DNA from: Kitasatospora kifunensis
Lineage (GTDB): Bacteria; Actinomycetota; Actinomycetes; Streptomycetales; Streptomycetaceae
Direction of reading: 5' to 3'
Assembly: GCF_014203855.1 (NCBI RefSeq)
Contig: NZ_JACHJV010000001.1
Span: 5,642,001 to 5,706,000, forward strand
Length of the DNA stretch: 64,000 nt
Part shown: positions 41,491 to 50,247 of the stretch, in pieces
How the letters are laid out: the number at the start of each line of letters is the position of its first letter
Position numbering within the stretch: position 1 is the first letter of the stretch
Made by a program: the position numbers and the translations under genes
Notes under the pieces: model-generated
What the model saw: the letters and a program-made list of their open reading frames with translations, nothing else
Databases searched by the model: none
Told to the model about the DNA's origin: nothing

Positions 41491-42107
41491 TGACGCCGAC
41501 CCTCCTCGCGTATGACGGCAGCAGCATCGACGGCGGCTTCTACAGCACCGTGACCGGCTGGGCGGCCCACGCGCCGCACTGGCTCGACCAGGTGATCAAG
41601 ACCTGGTCCGCGCTGGGCCTCGGGCTCTTCGCGGTCTTCATGGTCTGGGGATGGTGGCAGGCCCGGCGGGCTGACTCGGTGGTGATGGCCCGGGTGCTCG
41701 CCTCGCCGATCATCGTGATCGTGGCCTACCTGGTGAACTCGGTGCTCAAGAGCATGGTGGACGAGGTCCGGCCGTGCCAGCAGCTGCCCAGCACCGTGAC
41801 GCTGGAGACCTGCCCCGCGCCCGGCGACTGGTCGTTCCCGAGCAACCACTCGGTGATCGCGTTCGCGGCGGCCGTCGCGCTCTGGTTCGCCTTCCGCCGG
41901 CTCGGCTGGGTCGCGCTGGTCTTCGCCGCGCTGATGGCGGCCTCGCGCGTCTGGGTGGGGGTGCACTACCCGCACGACGTGGTGGTGGGCGCGCTGGTCG
42001 GCACGCTGGCCGCGCTCGCACTGGCGCCGGTCGCGCGGCGGGCGGCACCGCTGGTGGAGAAGTTGCGCGGCGGGTCGCTGGGCGTGGTCCTGGGGGCCGG
42101 GGCGTAG
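41490..42107 (+). CDS. PAP2-family phosphatase
   Basis: A 205-residue membrane phosphatase with all three PAP2 motifs: K-x6-R-P in KSMVDEVRP, PSNH in WSFPSNHSVIAF, and S-R-x5-H in SRVWVGVHYPHD. The start is in TGATG overlap with the DedA stop (GTG 41487 is an alternative). It likely dephosphorylates undecaprenyl diphosphate or another lipid phosphate at the membrane exterior. Confidence 0.9.
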   Translation: MTPTLLAYDGSSIDGGFYSTVTGWAAHAPHWLDQVIKTWSALGLGLFAVFMVWGWWQARRADSVVMARVLASPIIVIVAYLVNSVLKSMVDEVRPCQQLPSTVTLETCPAPGDWSFPSNHSVIAFAAAVALWFAFRRLGWVALVFAALMAASRVWVGVHYPHDVVVGALVGTLAALALAPVARRAAPLVEKLRGGSLGVVLGAGA

Positions 42108-42123
42108 CTGCGGTTCGTCGTCG

Positions 42124-42163
42124 GGAGCCGGGTTCGGGCGCGTGGGCGCTCGGGCCCGGCTCC
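42124..42163 (+). terminator. Terminator hairpin after the PAP2 gene
   Basis: GGAGCCGGG (42124-42132) pairs with CCCGGCTCC (42155-42163), 22-nt loop, followed by TTCG. Confidence 0.6.
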
Positions 42164-42168
42164 TTCGC

Positions 42169-42202
42169 GTACGGGTGGTGTCGTCTGTGTACGGGTGGTG
42201 TC
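42169..42202. repeat. 14-bp direct repeat
   Basis: GTACGGGTGGTGTC at 42169-42182 and 42189-42202, 20-bp period, in the upstream region of the PNPOx-like gene. It may be a regulator site or part of a terminator scar. Confidence 0.4.
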
Positions 42203-42318
42203 ATCGCGTTGACGGCGGGTGATCCGGACCCTTGTGCGGTCGGGTCCGCAGGAGCAGCATGAGACCCCGGGCCGACGCCCCCTGTGCCGGCCCACACGGT
42301 CGGTCGAAGGGGACGCGC

Positions 42319-42843
42319 ATGCCGTACCGGCTCGACAACATCCAGGGCGACTGGCCCGCCGGGGAACTCCGCAAGGGCGTGGAAGGCCTGCTGGCCGAAT
42401 CCATGGTGCTGACCCTGGCCACCGCGGGGCCCGAGCACGGCCCGCACGCCAACCTCGCCTTCTACGCCTTCGACGACGACCTGGTGCTCTACTTCGTCAG
42501 CGAGCGCTCGACCCGGCACAGCCTGCACCTGTCGGAGCAGGCGCGGGCGGCCGCCACCGTCTTCCTGCCGCCGCCGGTCTTCGGCGAGCAGCTGCGCGGG
42601 GTGCAGCTGATCGGGCGGGCGGGGGAGGCCTGGGGGCACCAGGCGCAGGCGGCGCTGACGGCCTACCAGGGGCGCTATCCGAGCTTCGCGCAGGATCCGC
42701 AGGTGCGGGACCAGTTCCTGGCCGGGGGCGGGGCGGTGGCGCTCTACCGGTTCCAGGTGGAGGAGTTGACGGCGGTGGACGAGCCGCACTTCGGACGGCG
42801 CAACTACCTGCGGGCGCGGGTGGTGCGGGAGGCGGGCAGCTGA
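42319..42843 (+). CDS. Pyridoxamine 5'-phosphate oxidase-like (split-barrel flavin) protein
   Basis: A 174-residue split-barrel protein: VLTLATAGPEHGPHANLAFY, YFVSERSTRHSLHLSEQARA and AATVF are the FMN/F420-binding pattern. The enlarged C-terminal half (YQGRYPSFAQDPQVRDQFLA) fits the uncharacterised UPF0306-like group. ATG 42319 has GAAGGGGA upstream. Cofactor and substrate are not deducible. Confidence 0.8.
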   Translation: MPYRLDNIQGDWPAGELRKGVEGLLAESMVLTLATAGPEHGPHANLAFYAFDDDLVLYFVSERSTRHSLHLSEQARAAATVFLPPPVFGEQLRGVQLIGRAGEAWGHQAQAALTAYQGRYPSFAQDPQVRDQFLAGGGAVALYRFQVEELTAVDEPHFGRRNYLRARVVREAGS

Positions 42844-42854
42844 CTTCATCAGTC

Positions 42855-42906
42855 AAGTTGGCTAGACAAGTCGTCCCGGATTGGTCAGGTGTTGGCTGTA
42901 CAACTT
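42855..42906 (+). promoter_or_regulatory. Two GntR-type operators upstream of the FAD oxidoreductase
   Basis: Site A, AAGTTGGCTAGACAAG (42855-42870), and site B, GTTGGCTGTACAACTT (42891-42906), share TTGGCTnnnCAA, spaced 36 bp. The same motif, as the palindrome AAGTTGGTCAGCCAACTT, is at 63326-63343 beside the GntR gene. Confidence 0.7.
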
Positions 42907-42975
42907 GATAACTGTTTGCTCTCGTGTGGCGAGTCGGCCACCTCCCGGACATGTGGGCCACGCAGGCTGGACGCC

Positions 42976-44097
42976 ATGAGAGTCATAGTCGTTGGAGCAG
43001 GCGTACTCGGCACCATGCACGCCTGGCAGGCCGTCGAGCGCGGTCACGAGGTCGTCCACATCGAGCGTGAAGCCGAGGCCCGCGGTGCCTCGGTACGCAA
43101 CTTCGGCCTGGTGTGGGTCGGTGGCCGCGCCGGTGGCGAGGAGCTGGCGACCGCGCTGCGCGCCCGCGAGCTGTGGGAGCGGATCGGCGAGCGGGTGCCG
43201 GCGCTCGGCTTCCGGCCGTCCGGGTCGCTGACCGTGGTCCGCACCGAGGCCGAACTCGCCGTCGCTGAGCAGGCGTTGACCCTGCCGGACGCCGAGCAGC
43301 GGGGCTACCGGATGCTCGACGCGGCCGAGGTGCGGGCGCTCAACCCGGCGCTGCGCGGCAAGCTGCTGGGCGCCCTGCACTGCGAGCGTGACGGCGCCGT
43401 CGAGCCGCGCACCGCGCAGCCCGCGCTGCGCGAGGCACTGCTGGCCAGCGGCCGCTACACCTTCCTGCCCGGACGCGAGGTCCGCGAGGTGATCGGCGAG
43501 AACGCCGTGCGCGACGACCACGGCCAGGTGCACACCGGCGACGTGGTGGTGCTGTGCACCGGCGCCTGGCTGGGCGGCCTGGTCCGCGAGTTGGCGCCCG
43601 AGCTGCCGGTGCGCCGGGTGCGGCTGCAGATGATGCAGACCGACCCGCTGGGCGAGGAGTTGACCACCGCCGTCGCCGACGCGGACAGCTTCCGCTACTA
43701 CCCCGCCTACGCGGGCAGCGCGCTGAGCGGCCTGCAGGACGCACAGCCGCAGCCGCCGGTGGCCGCCGAGCACAAGATGCAGCTGCTGGTGGTCCAGCGC
43801 AAGGACGGCGGGCTGACCATCGGTGACACCCACGAGTACGAGCACCCGTTCAACTTCGACGTGGTGGAGGAGCCGTACGAGCACCTGGCCGGTGTGGCCG
43901 AGGAGTTGCTCGGACGTCCGCTGCCGCGGATCCGCCGCCGCTGGGCCGGGGTGTACGCCCAGTGCGTCGACACCACCCGGGTGGTCCACCGCCAGCAGGT
44001 GCGCGACGGTGTCTGGCTGGTCACCGGGCCCGGCGGGCGCGGCATGACCTGCTCCCCGGCGATCGCCGAGACCACCGCAGACCAGATCAACCTGTAA
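42976..44097 (+). CDS. FAD-dependent oxidoreductase (TIGR03364-type, aminophosphonate catabolism)
   Basis: A 373-residue DAO-family flavoprotein: dinucleotide motif VIVVGAGVLGTMHAWQAVER at 3-22, HIEREAEARGASVRNFGLVW, and a C-terminal WLVTGPGGRGMTCSPAIAE. This group is defined by linkage to phosphonatase-like hydrolases and proposed to deaminate 2-aminoethylphosphonate-like compounds oxidatively. The next gene is exactly such a hydrolase (13-bp gap), which confirms the family call. ATG 42976 has a weak ribosome binding site. Confidence 0.85.
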   Translation: MRVIVVGAGVLGTMHAWQAVERGHEVVHIEREAEARGASVRNFGLVWVGGRAGGEELATALRARELWERIGERVPALGFRPSGSLTVVRTEAELAVAEQALTLPDAEQRGYRMLDAAEVRALNPALRGKLLGALHCERDGAVEPRTAQPALREALLASGRYTFLPGREVREVIGENAVRDDHGQVHTGDVVVLCTGAWLGGLVRELAPELPVRRVRLQMMQTDPLGEELTTAVADADSFRYYPAYAGSALSGLQDAQPQPPVAAEHKMQLLVVQRKDGGLTIGDTHEYEHPFNFDVVEEPYEHLAGVAEELLGRPLPRIRRRWAGVYAQCVDTTRVVHRQQVRDGVWLVTGPGGRGMTCSPAIAETTADQINL

Positions 44098-44110
44098 GGA
44101 AGAGCAACTG

Positions 44111-44806
44111 ATGACGACTGACAAGGGCACCGAGAAGATCGCGCTGGTCGTGCTCGACATGGCCGGCACCACGGTGGTGGACGACGGCCTGGTCGAGCAG
44201 GCGTTCCAGGCCGCGGCCGGCGCGCTGGGCGTGGCGGCCGGCAGTGACGAGCACCAGGAGATGCTGGCGTACGTCCGGGCCACCATGGGCGAGTCCAAGA
44301 TCTCGGTCTTCCGCCACCTGTTCGGCGAGGAGGAGAAGGCCCAGCGGGCCAACGCCGCCTTCGAGCAGGCCTACCACGACCTGGTCGACGCCGGGCACTG
44401 CGCCGCGCTGCCGGGTGCGGCCGAGGCGATCGCCGAACTGCGCGCCCAGGGCCGCAAGGTGGTCCTCACCACCGGCTTCTCCCGGGCCACCCAGGACCGG
44501 ATCCTGGCGGCGCTCGGCTGGCAGGAGATCGCCGACCTGACGCTCTGCCCCGCCGACGCCGGGCGCGGCCGTCCGTTCCCCGACCTGGCGCTCACCGCGC
44601 TGCTGCGCACCGAGACCGACTCGGTGCGCCAGGTCGCCGTGGTCGGCGACACCGGCTACGACATGCTCACCGGCACCCGGGCGGGCGCGAGCGTGGTGGC
44701 GGGCGTGCTGACCGGTGCGCACCAGGCCGAGCGGCTGCGGGCGGACGGGGCGACGCACGTGCTGGCCTCGATCGCGGAGCTGCCGGCACTGCTGGCCGGG
44801 CGCTGA
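44111..44806 (+). CDS. Phosphonatase-like HAD hydrolase
   Basis: A 231-residue HAD enzyme. The nucleophile motif LVVLDMAGTTVVDDGLVE has Asp16 and Ala-Gly-Thr as in phosphonoacetaldehyde hydrolase, KVVLTTGFSR is motif II, and VAVVGDTGYDMLTGTRAGAS is motif IV. It should cleave the C-P or C-O-P bond of the aldehyde made by the preceding oxidoreductase. AAGGAAGAG precedes the ATG. The two genes share operators with the importer operon at 59-63 kb. Confidence 0.88.
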   Translation: MTTDKGTEKIALVVLDMAGTTVVDDGLVEQAFQAAAGALGVAAGSDEHQEMLAYVRATMGESKISVFRHLFGEEEKAQRANAAFEQAYHDLVDAGHCAALPGAAEAIAELRAQGRKVVLTTGFSRATQDRILAALGWQEIADLTLCPADAGRGRPFPDLALTALLRTETDSVRQVAVVGDTGYDMLTGTRAGASVVAGVLTGAHQAERLRADGATHVLASIAELPALLAGR

Positions 44807-44889
44807 CGGGTCGCTCACTGACGAGTCGGGCGCTGACGGGTCGGGCGCTGACGAGTCGGGCGCTGCCGGGTCGGACGCTGACGAGTCGG
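44800..44889. repeat. 15-bp tandem repeat (6 copies) starting at the hydrolase stop codon
   Basis: Six copies of GCGCTGACGGGTCGG-type units, exactly 15 bp apart, occupy 44800-44889. Copy 1 contains the gene's own stop (TGA 44804-44806), and four of the others keep TGA in the same place. The last copy merges with the terminator stem. Confidence 0.9.
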
Positions 44890-44944
44890 TGCGACGGGGG
44901 TGTCCGCAGACCGGGGGTGGCCTGCGGACACCCCCGTCGCACCG
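44887..44944. terminator. Perfect 23-bp terminator hairpin
   Basis: Stem 44887-44909 with 44922-44944, no mismatches, 12-nt loop. It separates the phosphonatase-like gene (+) from the MFS gene (-) and ends 3 bp before the latter's stop. Confidence 0.9.
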
Positions 44945-44947
44945 CGT

Positions 44948-46201
44948 TCACGCCGCGAGCGCCGTGCCCGGTTCGAGCGGGAGCGCTCGCAGGTGGTGCA
45001 GCCAGGCCGCGCCGGCCGCGGAGAGCAGGCCGAGTGCCGTGCAGCACGCCCACGGCAGCCAGGTCCGGCCGGTGTGCCGTCCCAGGTCCATCGTCCAGCC
45101 GACGATGAGGTTGGCGGCGGCCGAGGCGAAGCCGGAGAAGAGGTAGAAGAGCCCGAAGTAGGTGCCGGTCAGCTCCTCGCGGCCGAACTTGGGGATCAGC
45201 TCCATCACCGCGGGCTGCGCCACCATCACGCCGAGGTAGAGCACGCACACCCCGGCGCAGACCGGCAGCAGGCGCAGCGCGATCGTGGGCAGATCGGGTG
45301 GGTGGTGCAGTCCCGAGACCAGCGCGGGCGGCAGGAAGCCCAGGCCCATCAGGGCCAGCCCCGGCGCCACCCACCGTCCGCTGTCACCGTGCGCCCGCAC
45401 GTAGCGGGTGATCCGCAGTTGGAGGGCGAGGCTGACGATGGTGCCCAGGGCGGGCGGGAAGGCGCCCGCGGCGTCCCAGCCGGTGGCCAGCCGGGCGCCT
45501 TGCGGCATCAGCAGGAACATCTGGGTCTCCATCGTGGCCATTCCCACCAACGCGGCCGCGAAGGCGAGGAAGCCGCGGTTTCCGATCGCCTCGCGCAATT
45601 CGTCCAGCACGCCGCTGCGGGTGGTGAGAACGTGCTGCGGGGGCAGTGCGAAGAGCTGGGCGATGGTCAATACGGCGAACATCGCGGTGGCGGCCATCGC
45701 GCACATCCGGAAATCCACCAGGAACAGCACGCTGCCTAGGGCCAGGCCGGCCAGCGCGCCGGCCGTCGAGACGATGTTCAGCAGGCCGAACGCCTCCGCC
45801 GCGCGGCCCTGGGACTCCACGGTGAGATAGGCGCGGACGGACGGGTAGAAGAGCGCCGCCGACAGCCCGGTGAGCGCGGAGGCGGCGAGCACGAGATGGA
45901 GGCTGCCACCGCAGGCGAAGAGCCCGAAGCCCACGGTGCGCAGAAGACAGCCGGCGGGGATGACCACGTGCGCGCCCAGCCGGTCGGTGGCGCTGCCGCC
46001 CAGCACGAACAGGCACTGCGAGCAGAGGTTGCGCACGCCGAGGATCAGTCCGATCGCCGCGGCGGACATCCCGAGGTCCCGGTCGAGGTGGGTTGCGAGA
46101 TAGGGGATCAGTACGTAGAAGCCCAGATCAACGCCGAACTGGTTGATCAGGAGCAGACGTACTGACATGGGAAAGCTGCGAAAGGAGTTGAGTGTCCCCA
46201 T
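44948..46201 (-). CDS. MFS transporter
   Basis: A 417-residue, 12-helix MFS protein. LGVRNLCSQCLFVLGGSATD, then RLGAHVVIP, carries the G-x3-D-R-x-G loop, and the middle loop follows YLTVESQGRAAEAFGLLN. It belongs to the drug-efflux-like MFS_1 group. ATG 46201 and ATG 46168 are both possible starts and neither has a good ribosome binding site. Substrate unknown. Confidence 0.86.
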   Translation of the reverse strand: MGTLNSFRSFPMSVRLLLINQFGVDLGFYVLIPYLATHLDRDLGMSAAAIGLILGVRNLCSQCLFVLGGSATDRLGAHVVIPAGCLLRTVGFGLFACGGSLHLVLAASALTGLSAALFYPSVRAYLTVESQGRAAEAFGLLNIVSTAGALAGLALGSVLFLVDFRMCAMAATAMFAVLTIAQLFALPPQHVLTTRSGVLDELREAIGNRGFLAFAAALVGMATMETQMFLLMPQGARLATGWDAAGAFPPALGTIVSLALQLRITRYVRAHGDSGRWVAPGLALMGLGFLPPALVSGLHHPPDLPTIALRLLPVCAGVCVLYLGVMVAQPAVMELIPKFGREELTGTYFGLFYLFSGFASAAANLIVGWTMDLGRHTGRTWLPWACCTALGLLSAAGAAWLHHLRALPLEPGTALAA

Positions 46202-46391
46202 ATCGGCAGATTAGGGCGATTTCGGGTCATCTCTGAGTGGCGGTTGGCACACCACCCTTTTCAGCGACAATTTCCATATTTTCCGTACCGAAATTATTGC
46301 GTTCGTGGCGCTGACAGGTCGACTACTGCGTACCGGTGACAGAGTGCTCGCTATACGCATGGTAATTTCATCGGCGCGGTACTGATGGAGA

Positions 46392-48023
46392 ATGTCCTCC
46401 TCTTCGCAGCCTGTCCCGCGAGATCCGCTGTCGCCCGCCGAGGCGACCTGGGACGGCAGGACGGGCGACGACGGGCCGGCGCACGGTCAGGAGCGCAAGC
46501 TCCACCGGCACCTGGGGTACTGGCGACTGGCGGGTATCGGGCTCGGGGACATCATCGGCTCCGGCTGGCTGTTCGCCGCCATGTACGCGGCCCGCATCGC
46601 CGGGCCGCTCTCGCTGCTCTGCTGGCTGGCCGGGGGTGCGCTGGCCGCGCTGGTCGCCCTGGTGATGGTGGACCTGGGCTCCTCCCGTCCCGAGGCGGGC
46701 GGCACGGTGCGCTGGCCGCTGTACGCCAACGGCCCGCTGGTGGCGTCGATGCTCGGCTGGGCCGTGCTGCTGGCGGTGGGGGCGAACGCCGCCGAGGTGG
46801 CCGCGATCGTGCAGTACCTCGCGCACTGGCGGCCCCAGCTCTACAACGGCTCGCGGCTGACCTGGAGCGGGGTCGGGCTGGCCCTGGTCATCACCGTTCT
46901 GCTTGGTGTGCTCAACGCCCTCGGCGTGCGGCTCTTCGCCCGGCTCAATCTGCTGATCACCGTGGTCAAGCTGGTGGTTCCGGTGCTCACGGTGGTGCTG
47001 TTGCTGCTCGCCGCGCGCTTCGAGCCGCGCAGGCTGACCGAGCACGGCGGATTCGCCCCCTACGGCTGGTCGGCCGGGCTGACCGCGCTCTCGGTGGGCG
47101 GCATCGTCTACGCCTTCAACGGCTTCCAGTCGCCGGTGGAGTTCTCCGGTGAGGTCCGCGACCCCCGCCGGGACGTGCCGCGTTCGGTGCTCACCGGCCT
47201 CGCCCTGGCGGTGCTGCTCTACCTGGGGCTGCAGCTCACCTTCCTGGCCGCCGTGCCCGAGCGCGCCCTGACCCACGGCTGGCGGGGCGTGGACTTCGAC
47301 TCGCCGTTCGCGGAGCTCGCCCTGCTGCTCAACCTGCACTGGCTGTCCATGGTGATGTACGCGGATGCCGTGCTGTCCCCCGGCGGCTCAGCCCTGGTGG
47401 GGCTGGCCGCCACCGCCCGGCGCACCTACGCGCTGGCGAAGAACGGCACGTTGCCGCGCTGGTTCATGCGGGTCGACGCCGGCTCCGGCATTCCCCGGCG
47501 GGCCCTGCTGCTCAACCTCGCGATCACCGCGATGTTCCTGGCGCCGCTCGGCGGCTGGCAGGACATCGTCAGCACCCTCGGGGACCTGCTGCTGATGGTG
47601 TACGCCACCTCCGCCGTCGCCGCCCGCACGCTGCGCCCGGCCGACCCGGCGACGGGGGCCGGGCGGGTGCCCGCCATGCGCTGGGTGGCGCCGCTCGCCT
47701 TCGTGGTGGCCACCCTCTTCGTCTACTGGTCGGCCTGGCACCGGCTGCGGGTGACCGTGCCGCTGACGCTGCTGGGGCTGCCGCTGTTCTGGGTGACGCG
47801 GCGCGGGGAGCCGGCCGCCCGGCTGCTGCGGGAGCTGCGCAAGGGCGCCTGGCTGATCGTGTGGCTGCTCGCCCTGCTGACGTTCTCCGCGGTGGGCGGC
47901 TTCGGGGGCGGCAATCTGGTGCCGAAGCCCTACGACTCGCTCGCGGTCGGCGGCTGCGGGTTGGCGGTCTTCTTCTGGGGGGTGCGCTCGGGCCGGCGCC
48001 ATCTGGCGGAAACCGCTGGCTGA
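46392..48023 (+). CDS. APC-family amino acid permease
   Basis: A 543-residue, about 12-helix permease. WRLAGIGLGDIIGSGWLFAA is the first-helix signature of APC transporters, and the AFNGFQSPVEFSGEVRDPRR segment follows in helix 6. The cytoplasmic N-terminus is unusually long (about 45 residues) and charged. ATG 46392 is used. A 190-bp AT-richer upstream region separates it from the divergent MFS gene. Amino acid uptake is likely; specificity unknown. Confidence 0.87.
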   Translation: MSSSSQPVPRDPLSPAEATWDGRTGDDGPAHGQERKLHRHLGYWRLAGIGLGDIIGSGWLFAAMYAARIAGPLSLLCWLAGGALAALVALVMVDLGSSRPEAGGTVRWPLYANGPLVASMLGWAVLLAVGANAAEVAAIVQYLAHWRPQLYNGSRLTWSGVGLALVITVLLGVLNALGVRLFARLNLLITVVKLVVPVLTVVLLLLAARFEPRRLTEHGGFAPYGWSAGLTALSVGGIVYAFNGFQSPVEFSGEVRDPRRDVPRSVLTGLALAVLLYLGLQLTFLAAVPERALTHGWRGVDFDSPFAELALLLNLHWLSMVMYADAVLSPGGSALVGLAATARRTYALAKNGTLPRWFMRVDAGSGIPRRALLLNLAITAMFLAPLGGWQDIVSTLGDLLLMVYATSAVAARTLRPADPATGAGRVPAMRWVAPLAFVVATLFVYWSAWHRLRVTVPLTLLGLPLFWVTRRGEPAARLLRELRKGAWLIVWLLALLTFSAVGGFGGGNLVPKPYDSLAVGGCGLAVFFWGVRSGRRHLAETAG

Positions 48024-48063
48024 GAAAGGCCGCCGGCGAGGGGAATTCGGAATGAAGGGGGAT

Positions 48064-48110
48064 CCGGAATGCGGCGGCCGGAATGCGGAATTCCGGCGGC
48101 CGGAATGCGG
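48064..48110. repeat. CCGGAATGCGG repeats after the APC permease stop
   Basis: CCGGAATGCGG occurs at 48064-48074, 48078-48088 and 48100-48110, with related TCGGAATGAAGG just before. It lies 40 bp after the permease stop. Confidence 0.65.
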
Positions 48111-48193
48111 CGAGATCGATTGCCGCGCCGGTGGCCGGGTGACCGAATGGTTGCCGCGCATGGGTGCCGCACACAGGTGCCGCACAAGGATGG

Positions 48194-48236
48194 GAATGGC
48201 CGTGCCGCGGACCGACGGACCGCGGCACGGCCATTC
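48194..48236. terminator. Perfect 17-bp terminator hairpin
   Basis: Stem 48194-48210 with 48220-48236 and a 9-nt loop, between the convergent permease and phospholipase genes. Confidence 0.85.
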
Positions 48237-48242
48237 GAGGTG

Positions 48243-50234
48243 TCAGTCCTGCGGGTGCGCCCAGCCCGCATAGCGCTGGGCGAAGCGGGTGCCGGTGCCC
48301 GCGGTGATCGTGACGTCGTAGCGGCCCTGGGCGTCCAGCGGCCAGTCGATCCGGGTGGTGCGACCCGCGTCCACCCAGGCGGTCTGCGGAGTGCCCGCGA
48401 AGTCGTTCCCGGTGGCCGTGAAACTCACCTGCCCGGCTCCGTCGTTGGCCAGCTCGAAACGGATCGACTTCGGGTCGCGCAGGTCGGCGCTGACGATCGG
48501 CACCGCCACGTCCTCCTGCTCCAGGCGGGTCACCGTGCCGGCGAACCGGGTGACGAAGCCGTCGGCGCCGTGCACCGTGAAGTCATAGCGGCCGTCGGTG
48601 GTCGAGGCATCCCAGACGTAGGTCTTGCTGGCGCCCGCCTCGATGGTGAACGGCGTGGCGGCGAAGGGGAGTTGGATGTTCGGGTAGACCATGAAGGAGT
48701 AGCCGACCGAGCCGAAGTTGGTCATCGTGCAGGTGACCTTGCCGCTGGCCCGGTCCACGTCGATGTCCGCCCACGGGCGGTAGGGCAGCTTCCGGTGCGG
48801 CCGCTCGCCGCGCTCCTGGGCCGGCATCGACTGGGTGCCGGGCTTGGGCAGTGCGACCGGCGGCAGGGAGGCGCCCGCATCCGCCTTGGCCATCAGCGCG
48901 GTGGTGTCCGGCAGCCTCGGGATCGAGAAGTCCGGCTTGCTGAAGTCGAAGCAGCTGGTCAGGTCGCCGCAGACGGTGCGCCGCCACTGCGAGATGTTCG
49001 GCTCCTGGACCCCCGTCACCTGCTCCAGGAAACGCAGCACCGAGGTGTGGTCGAAGACCTGCGAGTTGACCCAGCCGCCGCGCGACCAGGGCGAGGCCAC
49101 CCAGAGCGGCACCCGGTTGCCGAGCCCGATCGCCCGCCCCTGGGTGAACTCCTCGGCGGTGCCGGCCTCGGGGGTGGGCGGGACCATGTGGTCGAAGTAG
49201 CCGTCGTTCTCGTCGTACATGACGAGGAAGACGGTGTGCTGCCAGACGTCGGGGTTGGACATCAGCGACTGGAGGGCGGTGTTCACCCAGTACGCGCCGT
49301 AGTCCGGGCTGGCGTTGGGGTGTTCGCAGAACAGGTACGGCGCGACCAGCCAGGAGACGGTGGGCAGCGAGCCGTCCTTGCAGTGCTGATCGAAGGCGGT
49401 GAGGTCGAACTTGGTCATCGCGTTGATGTAACGCGGGTCCGTGGTCGGGAAGTTGTGGAACTGCTTGAAATAGCTCAATGCGTTGTCGTCGTAGTCACCG
49501 GTGCGCTCGTCCTCGCTGGGGTTGTGGTAGACCCGCCAGCTGATCTTCGCCGCTTCGAGCCGCTCGGCGTAGGTGGTCCAGTCGGCCACCGGGTTCTGGG
49601 TGACCGGCGTGTTGTCGATCCACGGGCCTGTGGTGCCGTCCTTGCCCGGGCCCGAGGTGCCGGACCACAGGTAGAGCCGGTTGGGGTCGGTCGGCCCTGC
49701 CAGCGAGCAGAAGTACGCGTCGCAGAGGGTGAACGCATCGGCCAGCGCGTACTGGTAGGGGATGTCCTCGCGGGTGAAGTAGCCCATGGTGCGCTCGCCC
49801 TTGGCGGCCACCCACTTGTTCATCGCGCCGTTGTTGATCGCCTGGTGCGCGGTCGCCCAGTCGTGCGCGAGGCCACCGGCGTTCTGCGCGTTGTACTTGG
49901 TGGTGTCCATCCGGTACGGCAGCATCACGCCGCCGTCGCTGCGGCCCGCATCCGGCTGCCGGAAGACCGGGTCGCCGTTGGGGAAGGTCAGCGCCTGCTT
50001 GTCGGCGAAGCCGCGCACGCCGTTCAGGGAGCCGAAGTAGTGGTCGAAGCTGCGGTTCTCCTGCATCAGGATCACCACGTGCTTGACGTCGGTGAGGTCG
50101 CCGGCGGGTCGGTGGTTGCCGTTGCCGTTGCCGCTTTTGCCCTTGGCCTGTGCGGTCCCGGGCAGAGCGACCACGGCGGCGGCGGCCGTCGCGGCGGCGG
50201 CGCCCATGACGGTACGGCGGTTCAACTCGGTCAT
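48243..50234 (-). CDS. Phosphocholine-specific phospholipase C, Tat-exported
   Basis: A 663-residue preprotein. The N-terminus LNRRTVMGAAAATAAAAVVA is a Tat signal (twin Arg at 6-7). The acid-phosphatase-like catalytic domain shows VVILMQENRSFDHYFGSLNG, SLAGPTDPNRLYLWSG and LVMYDENDGYFDHM, the metal and nucleophile motifs of phospholipase C of this family. Two C-terminal beta domains of about 90 residues each follow from about 470. It should hydrolyse phosphatidylcholine or sphingomyelin outside the cell. It is 13 bp downstream of the EEP gene, in one operon. Confidence 0.92.
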   Translation of the reverse strand: MTELNRRTVMGAAAATAAAAVVALPGTAQAKGKSGNGNGNHRPAGDLTDVKHVVILMQENRSFDHYFGSLNGVRGFADKQALTFPNGDPVFRQPDAGRSDGGVMLPYRMDTTKYNAQNAGGLAHDWATAHQAINNGAMNKWVAAKGERTMGYFTREDIPYQYALADAFTLCDAYFCSLAGPTDPNRLYLWSGTSGPGKDGTTGPWIDNTPVTQNPVADWTTYAERLEAAKISWRVYHNPSEDERTGDYDDNALSYFKQFHNFPTTDPRYINAMTKFDLTAFDQHCKDGSLPTVSWLVAPYLFCEHPNASPDYGAYWVNTALQSLMSNPDVWQHTVFLVMYDENDGYFDHMVPPTPEAGTAEEFTQGRAIGLGNRVPLWVASPWSRGGWVNSQVFDHTSVLRFLEQVTGVQEPNISQWRRTVCGDLTSCFDFSKPDFSIPRLPDTTALMAKADAGASLPPVALPKPGTQSMPAQERGERPHRKLPYRPWADIDVDRASGKVTCTMTNFGSVGYSFMVYPNIQLPFAATPFTIEAGASKTYVWDASTTDGRYDFTVHGADGFVTRFAGTVTRLEQEDVAVPIVSADLRDPKSIRFELANDGAGQVSFTATGNDFAGTPQTAWVDAGRTTRIDWPLDAQGRYDVTITAGTGTRFAQRYAGWAHPQD

Positions 50235-50247
50235 CTGGTCAGCCCTT

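Noticed and set aside
46202..46391. Small RNA or riboswitch in the AT-richer 190-bp gap
   Set aside because: No stable hairpin or recognisable aptamer core could be read; it is adequately explained as divergent promoters.
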